From positions 620,001 to 684,000 of the forward strand of contig JAACJM010000012.1 in assembly GCA_013368315.1 (NCBI GenBank): a stretch of 64,000 nucleotides of DNA, given 5' to 3'. The notes below the pieces were generated by a model that saw only the letters and a list, made by a program, of their open reading frames with translations, was not told the DNA's origin and did no database searches. The DNA is from Tetrapyrgos nigripes. Lineage: Eukaryota; Basidiomycota; Agaricomycetes; Agaricales; Campanellaceae. Shown in pieces: positions 57,609 through 64,000 of the stretch (position 1 is its first letter; every line of letters starts with the position of its first letter). The translations under genes and the position numbers were made by a program.

Positions 57609-59966
57609 CTAAGTTCTCAACCAAGCGGATTGGTAAGAGACAGAAGGATGAGGCACAAACGCCGGTGCCGGTGGATATGCATAGTGACCAGCGGGACCCC
57701 ACGTCTCGTTCGGAACAGACGGCAACTCGTTCGCAGTCATGCGAAGATCGCTGCATCTGTACTCGAATTGTGATTGAGAATAGGAGCGCATATGATTATG
57801 CGACTGTGAAGTATCTTGATCATGGGAATAAGAATTCGACCGCGAATGAGACAAAGGAAAAGGAATAAGTAATGGATTATAAGCCGGAGGAGGCGGTGGG
57901 TGATGGACAGCAGAAAAATCAAAGGCATGGCCCATGAACGGAAGAGGTTTGGCAGCAGGGAAAGCAGCATGGCCAAGCCATGGATTTCCATAAGCAATTT
58001 CGTGAGTGGGCTGATAGGTCGGAAGTAACTGGTATGGATGTACATTGTGAGCTGGAGTAGGCTGCACAGCAACATATCGCCCATATGCACGATTATTCTC
58101 TCGTAGGATGGGTTCATCACCGGCCGGACTCCATTTTGCAGGAGGAGGAAGGCAGTGCTCGATGGTGTTCTTGTCTGCTTCCCAAATTTGGGGCCTAGTT
58201 GGGGGATGATTTTCGGAGCCTGCACTCCGCGTTGAGCCAGCACCACTAATACGACGACGAGGCATGTATTCCTCCCTCAGTGGCCCATCTTCGTCCAGGT
58301 CAATGTCGCTAACGTCAGCGTTCAGCGCCTGTTCTTTCGTAAAATGTTCCTTCTTCCGCTCCTCCAGTCCCATGAAAACTGGCTGAGGATTAGACGGATC
58401 GAAATTACAGACAGCCGGTGCCTGGATGATTTCTTCAATGGCTGAGCGGATAATGTGATGAGGGCTCAAAGATGGACGAGAGATAGGCTGAGGGAAGATT
58501 GGCGATGACAACGAGAGGTGGTACGACAGAACCTGCGACATCCACTGGGACCAATCAGAGGACGACACCGACAAATCATAAGAAAAGATGTCGAGGGCCA
58601 ATGACTCCAACTTGTTCAACGATTGGAGGGGGACGCTAGAGATGCTATGCCTAATGACGAGAATAAACATTAGCATGGACGGGATTGAGAGAGGTAAAAA
58701 GAGGTCTCACCAAGTCTTGTTGGAGAAGGTATGATCATCTAACCATTTGTTTGCTAGCATACATCCCAATACAATGAGACGAAAAGGTGCATTGTTCTCC
58801 ATGGTGTCGCGGTCTTGACCGGGACGGCTATCGCCGAGGAGGGCAACTCTGAAATGCAACTCCTTGACGTGTTCACCATTCAGCCCAACTGTACCAAAAT
58901 AGATGGGCAGCCTGATGATGTACCAAAGCGACAAAAAGATCGCCGAAGGCTGGAGGAGAGTGGATAACAGCAAGGAATGGACAGAAGTTGCAAGATAGCT
59001 TGGTGCAGGCACAGGGTACGACTTGGTTGCACTACAACTGCGGATTAGTATGCTGGAAGCGGACCAAGATGAATATAAAACGCACATGGGTCTAGACGCA
59101 AAAGACGGTAAGTTGAGGCCAGTAGTGCAAGCCTTCCAAACAAAATTGGCTATCCAATCGGATAGAGGCTCGGAAAGCTTCCGATAGCCTGCAGTGGCAG
59201 TAGGAGTCACCAACTCCGGGGCCGACGCGGGAGCAGGAACGGGCTCTTTCGGCATTTCTTCGAAAACTGGCTGCGTAAGCTGCGGGCAATACTGAGCCAT
59301 ATCCTCGTATACTCCCCGTTCTTGGACAGGGTAAGACTGATCGTATTGCGAAGTAGCAACAGCACGGTCGACGTAATCACCGAATGGCGTAACGGGCTCG
59401 AGTGGGCTCGATGAGGGATCCTGGTCGCTCCTAGTGGTAGGGGACTGGTCCTCGAAGATTGGAGAGAAAGCGCCCTTGTTTTGATCATTGTAGGCGACAT
59501 TGGCATTGCGCGATACAACATGATGGTTGGTTCTGGCGGGAATAGCGGCATTGCCACTGGAAACGGCGGGGTTGTCAAAAGCGATGTACATGTCCACGTC
59601 TGACTGAGCGCCCTCGAGTGGATACACGGACGACAAGGGCGGAAGACACGCTTTAGCGGGAACTCCTTTAATAACGGGTGCGTTGACCGCACCAGCTAAC
59701 CCTTGATGAAAACCCTGTTGTGGACCTGGGTTGAAAGAATGAGAGTCGTCCTCCCAAATTCTGCGGGGCTTACTTCTCCTCCAAGAAGGCAGAGAATTGA
59801 TCCACTGCTCACGGGTGCCGAAAGAAGGCGGCGGACCCGTGGGCGAGAGAGGGATGGTGAGACCGCCGAAAGAGTGATTGTCGCCGTTGAAAATAGAGTC
59901 GTTGTGATGAGACTTGATTACGGGATGAGCAGGTTGTTTAGGGAGACAAGGAACGGGAACTGGCAT
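57609..59966 (-). CDS. PHO80-like cyclin-domain protein with long disordered arms
   Basis: Probable cyclin of the Pho80/Pcl type, a partner of a Pho85-like kinase. ATG 59966 gives MPVPVPCLPKQPAHP. The N-terminal 290 residues are Pro/Ser-rich and disordered, with SPTGPPPSFGTREQWINSLP and RRSKPRRIWEDD. The cyclin box begins near SDWIANFVWKACTTG. It continues through SYLATSVHSLLLSTLLQPSA, then FRLIVLGCMLANKWLDDHTF with SNKTWHSISSVPLQSLNKLE, and SWSQW-type helix SSDWSQWMSQVLSYH. These are the conserved box residues (LANKxLDD, NKTW, LNxLE). A C-terminal arm of about 230 residues is His/Pro/Tyr-rich and ends SYQSAWLRT at 57609. The frame is open upstream of the start, with Cys codons and an AG at about 60061, so a spliced longer N-terminus is possible. 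Confidence 0.7.
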
Positions 59967-60614
59967 CGGCAAAATAGAAGTAGATCTGGCTGGGCAACCT
60001 GTACACGTAGAGACGTGAAGATTGCAAGCACAAATCCAAAAAGATGACGCTCTTTCCTGAAACGGACGGAGCTAGTTGAGAGAGTGGCAGAGGGGTCGTG
60101 AAAAAGAGTCGTAAAAGAAAAGAAAAGAGCAAGACTGAGAGATAGAGAGACCGAGAAACTATACGCCGACTTGGCAGACGCACAACAAAGGCGTGCCTTT
60201 TGAGGGTCCTTGTGCAGAAAGAGCAGAGGTGGTCACCTAAGGACCACGGGTGGGATTTCTGGAACGATGGACGAGGAAAATGCCTCTTCAGCCGGGCCAA
60301 AGACGAGGGAGAGATGGACGTCGGGAACAGGGACGACCTGGCAGAAAAATGGACTGTCGAGGTCACTCGCCTGGCTGGGTGAGATGCGACAACCGACTCT
60401 GTGAGTCCTTTTGTAACGCTTATGTAAGACACTATGCAATTATGATCGATGTGTGAGTCAACGTGTTTGCCCGATCACCAGAATACTCCCGGCCATTGCC
60501 CGGCCATCCGCGAGTCTTCCGACAAAAAACGCAGAAAAACGTGTCAGTTGACCCGCTGTTTGCTCCAGACGCCTGTGCCAAACAATAGCGACACGCTTGT
60601 CCCCAACCGTTAAG
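59967..60614. promoter_or_regulatory. Divergent promoter region, cyclin / Far11 genes
   Basis: 648 bp between the start codons. The minus strand is C/T-rich near the cyclin gene, with a TTTCAG at about 60061 that could end a 5' UTR intron. Short open frames on both strands overlap each other and lack support. Confidence 0.4.
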
Positions 60615-63600
60615 ATGAACGCGGAAAATGGCACCCCGGGCATGCCTCCCCAGGGCACTATGGACTCTATCACTCTCGGTCAGCTCAAAGCCATGGTTGG
60701 CACCGTTCCTAAGCCAAAGGTATTGAGCGAGCTTTCTTCACTCGGCAGCGCGTTCAACCCCTTATGTTCTAGCAATGGTGGTACGACTACAATTATGACG
60801 ACGAGGACACTGTCATGAACGAAATCGATGAGTTGTATTCCTACATTGAGATGCCTCAAGTTGCGGAGAACCTGAAAGCATGGCAAGGCTCGTTCACCGA
60901 GGGTGCGTCACTGTACCCTTCCAAGTCCGCTCAAGCCAAACTTATCGTGCAGAGTGGACAAAGGCCTCGCCCGCAAAGCGCAGGGTCCATGTGGAGCTCC
61001 TCCTCGAGGGTTTAGAACACAAAGACGCGCTAGTCCGTTTTACAAATTCTCGCCGCCTGTTTTACATTCTCCAAGGTGCTGATCCTTCCGGTCCAGTCCT
61101 TCTTCCATCTCATATCTTTCCAAGGCACTTTTGCGGAGACTGTATCACCTGAGCACCAACTGCACTGGATCTTTGAGAATTGCAAAATCGTTCGGGCTGC
61201 CAATGGTGTTAGCACAATAGTCGAAGCCTTGAAAATTGCAAGCTCCAAGCATGATCTTTTATGGCAAGTGATGTCTCTTTACACGCAGCGATGCTCTCTG
61301 AATGTCAGCCAGTTCTCTTACCGATAATGACCTCGCTCAGCTGAATGTCAGTCAAAACGACAAGTCGGATCTTCTGGAGGAGGTATTGACCGAGATATCC
61401 GTCTACTTTGGAATGCTGTATCATCTCATCGAGATCTTCAAAGGTCACGATGACTTAGCAGAAGAGCTGAGTGAGTCTGAAAGCGTAAATTAGATCTTTT
61501 ATGTTGTTCACCCCTTATTAGTGAGCCTGGACCCTCCGTTACCGGTTTATCTTTTCAATATTGTGTCTGGTCTTCGAGATAAGAGTGCCAAGGGTTACCC
61601 AATCAAAAAGGTGGCCTTTTGTCTCAATGTATGCTGTCATATTCGCTGATTCTCCTCTAGCTCTTGTTACTACTGTGGAAAACTCTACTAGCATGTTGCG
61701 GCGGAATTCGCGAGCACGCGCGCGTGAAAGCTTTAGCACGGGAGCTCGCTGGTCTCCAGACAGGTCCCGAAGTCAATAAAGGTAACTTCTCCAACTTTTT
61801 TGAGAGCAAGCTTGCTTACAGACCATTCCCAGCGACTACAATCATCAAATCCAGTCCTCTAGACATCGAAATATTCCGTCAAGAGACCTCCGTGAAATAC
61901 CCTACCTTCATACCTCCTGCACCTCCCCCTAGAGATCCCTCAGATCCTCCCATCTTTCAACCCATCCCCGTCAACGTCACGTCTAGACTAGCCCAAGCCT
62001 ATTCACCCATCCCAATTCGCCACCATTACCACCACGACGATCAAGACCACTCCGGTTTACCCAACGTCTCCGGTAGCTCTTTCCAACAAACCACCGGTGG
62101 ACCCTTCCGCACAAATATGCAACCGCCCACTCCAGCACCAACGCCACCCCCACCCGCAGGTCCTAAACCAAAGAAATTACAATATCAGACCGATCAATCC
62201 CGTCCCTTCTTGTTCCCATTTTCCAAAGCACAAGGAAGAGATGCGAGATTGGTGCCATTTGCCGTAGATGAAGCGGATAAGTTGTATAATAAGCATATGT
62301 ATGTCTCGTTATCGCTTTTCCAAATGTGGAAGACGAGAGAGGATTGTATGACTTTTGAGAGTGGATTGGAGCATATGCCTGGGACACAGGGTGAATTTCA
62401 GTCGTCGACTTTTATTCGTAAGGACGAGGTCAGTCTATGTGTTTGGCCTGGGAATGTTGTTCTTTTCTAACGATGGTTGTTTGTAGGACACGGACCCAGA
62501 AGCATCTGAATCTCTTCCTGATCTCGCATTGCTGGACGCCAAGATTGCAGAAGCGACTGAGGCATTTGACAAAGCCGAAACGGTTGGTGAGAAACGGAGA
62601 GCAAAGGAAAGGAAGGAAGACCTAATGCGATTAAAGCGAGTAGAGCAGATATATGTGAGTTCTTCTTCTACCCTCTTCTGTCGCAGCAATGTACTAACTG
62701 GAACAGAGTGCAACTCTACCATGTCTATCTGGTTGGGTCCTCGTCCTTCTGAAGCTTTTGTTAGCAACTGTTTCAGCTGCTACGAATGCTCCTCAAGGTT
62801 CTGTGTTTCCTCCCGGAGTCTCTTCTCGTGAGTTTGCGTCTATATCTACGAGACTGAGAATAGAATGACGCGTAACTGACTTGGTTATTTCATCAGCTGC
62901 TCAAGAACAACCTCAACCTAATCTTCCTCCCCCCTCCTTGGATGAGTTAGATGTCATTCGTCATCGTGAGATAACGACAAAGGCAGCGTCTGCTATTCTC
63001 TTGCTCGCTCTCAAGTGGTTCAAGGTTTCTCGTGAGTCAGCTACGTTTCACGAGTGATTTATTATCTTGACCACCTCTTTCTTACACAGACGTGATGAAA
63101 TTCCATCATTTGGGTCAACTGCTCTTGGACACCAATTGTCTGTTACTTCTCTTGAAGATGTTTGGCATGCAAGAAGTTTCTGTCCATTTGGTTTCTAAAG
63201 CTGACTCGCCAGAGAACGAGTGGGTATTTTTCGAACCTTCTCAACTTAACAGCTACTGACGCAGTCGTCTATCTAGCTTCTTCCGCTACTGTTTCCTAAA
63301 CTTCTCCAAAACCCCACACCAAGTCCGACCAGAAGACAACATGCTCAAACCTCCCCGTCACACCGTCATCCGAACTCAAAAACTTCCCAACGGCGAGATA
63401 CACGAAGAGGAAGTCGAAATGGTGACAGATTTCTCATGGAGGAATTTCTTCTCCACTATCAATTTCGCCAAAATCATGCAGAAATTGTCAAAGAATCGAT
63501 CTCATCGGATTTGGATGTTGGTTCAGTATAAAAGTTCTGTGAGTTGGGGCTGGCTGTCTTCGAGTTGTAGTTTGTTCGATGGCATTGCTGACCCGACTCG

Positions 63601-64000
63601 TGTTTGCTTTGCTTGTTTAGGCTGTGTTGAAACGAATGCTTCGAGTACAACATCCACTGCTCCAGTTACATTTACTCAAACTCATTAAGAGTCAAGTACC
63701 GTTCTGCGGGAGGAAATGGAGACAAAGTGAGATGTCTGTCATCATGGAATTTACCCATTTGGTGCTGAACAAACCGTCTTCTTTTCACCTACTAGCCAAT
63801 ATGAAAGTCATCACTGCGATCTATCTCAACTGCAGACCTGATTTGAGGGATGAATGGTTGACGGGTAACGAAGTGGATGATGTTACAGACGCGCAGGTTG
63901 GTCATTCACATTGAGATTCATTGCGGCCGAGAAATGAAGTGCTGACGCGTTAATACTTGTACACCGTCAGGCCCAAGAAACTGCTTTACGCCATTTAGTG
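60615..64000 (+). CDS. Far11/STRIP1-like STRIPAK scaffold (partial)
   Basis: Core subunit of the STRIPAK phosphatase-kinase complex (Far11, FAM40/STRIP), which in fungi governs cell fusion, septation and fruiting-body growth. ATG 60615 (MNAENGTPGMPPQG) is joined by an intron 60720-60771 to QWWYDYNYDDEDTVMNEIDE with LYSYIEMPQVAENLKAWQG, the N1221-domain signature. ALVRFTNSRRLFYILQGTFA, SPEHQLHWIFENCKIVRAAN, LLEEVLTEISVYFGMLYHLI and LLLLLWKTLLACCGGI follow. A Pro-rich insert (PTPAPTPPPPAGPKPKKLQ) precedes the DUF3402 domain: YNKHMYVSLSLFQMWKTRED, HVMKFHHLGQLLLDTNCLLL and WRNFFSTINFAKIMQKLSKN. The last exon in view (EMSVIMEFTHLVLNKPSSF, DLRDEWLTGNEVDD, AQETALRHL) reaches the window edge, so the C-terminus is missing. 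Confidence 0.9.

Noticed and set aside
60000..60456. Overlapping open frames on both strands upstream of the cyclin gene
   Set aside because: They overlap each other with no recognisable motif; probably 5' UTR or promoter sequence.

Overview
The window is nuclear DNA of a filamentous or mushroom-forming fungus, most likely a basidiomycete of the Agaricomycetes type. I infer this from about 30 densely packed protein genes in 64 kb, many short introns (mostly 48-65 nt, GTRNGY...CTNAC...YAG), fungal-specific enzymes such as homoisocitrate dehydrogenase, and protein families such as a mitochondrial ClpX, a GAR-domain cytoskeletal protein, Far11/STRIP and Cdt2. I cannot name a genus. I saw no transposon, rRNA, tRNA or CRISPR array. 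Exon borders given in the text were worked out by eye from reading frame and splice signals.

Layout. 0-9.4 kb: a SNAPc4-like multi-repeat Myb protein (runs off the left edge), SND2/TMEM208, a secreted pepsin-type protease, a probable Sfr1/Mei5 recombination mediator, and a small protein with a mitochondrial-type leader. 9.4-20.1 kb: a short-chain dehydrogenase, METTL3/IME4 mRNA m6A methyltransferase, a CGI-58/Cld1-like lipase, splicing factor Cwc21, acetylornithine aminotransferase and 5-aminolevulinate synthase. 20.4-30.4 kb: a WKF-domain nucleolar-type protein, Arl1 GTPase, Cdt2, homoisocitrate dehydrogenase, a single-pass membrane protein and a GW/WG-rich protein. 30.6-44.8 kb: a coiled-coil membrane protein, a leucine-rich-repeat protein, a very large GAR-domain protein, a mitochondrial cytochrome-b5-reductase-type enzyme, dihydroorotase and kinesin-8. 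45.2-64 kb: p24 cargo receptor Emp24, RanBP1, mitochondrial ClpX, cactin, ubiquitin-activating enzyme E1, a PHO80-like cyclin and the STRIPAK scaffold Far11/STRIP (runs off the right edge).

The genes are mostly conserved housekeeping genes, not a cluster serving one pathway, and I did not find a new multi-gene system. Several belong to linked processes: ubiquitin (E1, Cdt2), mitochondrial biosynthesis (heme, arginine, lysine, ClpX), secretory traffic (SND2, Arl1, Emp24) and mRNA processing (METTL3, Cwc21, cactin). ClpX and ALAS are known partners in other eukaryotes and both lie here, about 28 kb apart.

The points most worth a second look are structural. All eleven minus-strand genes are single genes sitting head-to-head with the next plus-strand gene, down to 29 bp between start codons. 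One convergent pair has abutting stop codons. Two introns must use GC-AG sites, one inside the ClpX P-loop. ALAS has four Cys-Pro heme-regulatory-type motifs. Two probable reading-frame breaks, in the Myb gene and the Sfr1-like gene, could be real lesions or assembly errors.
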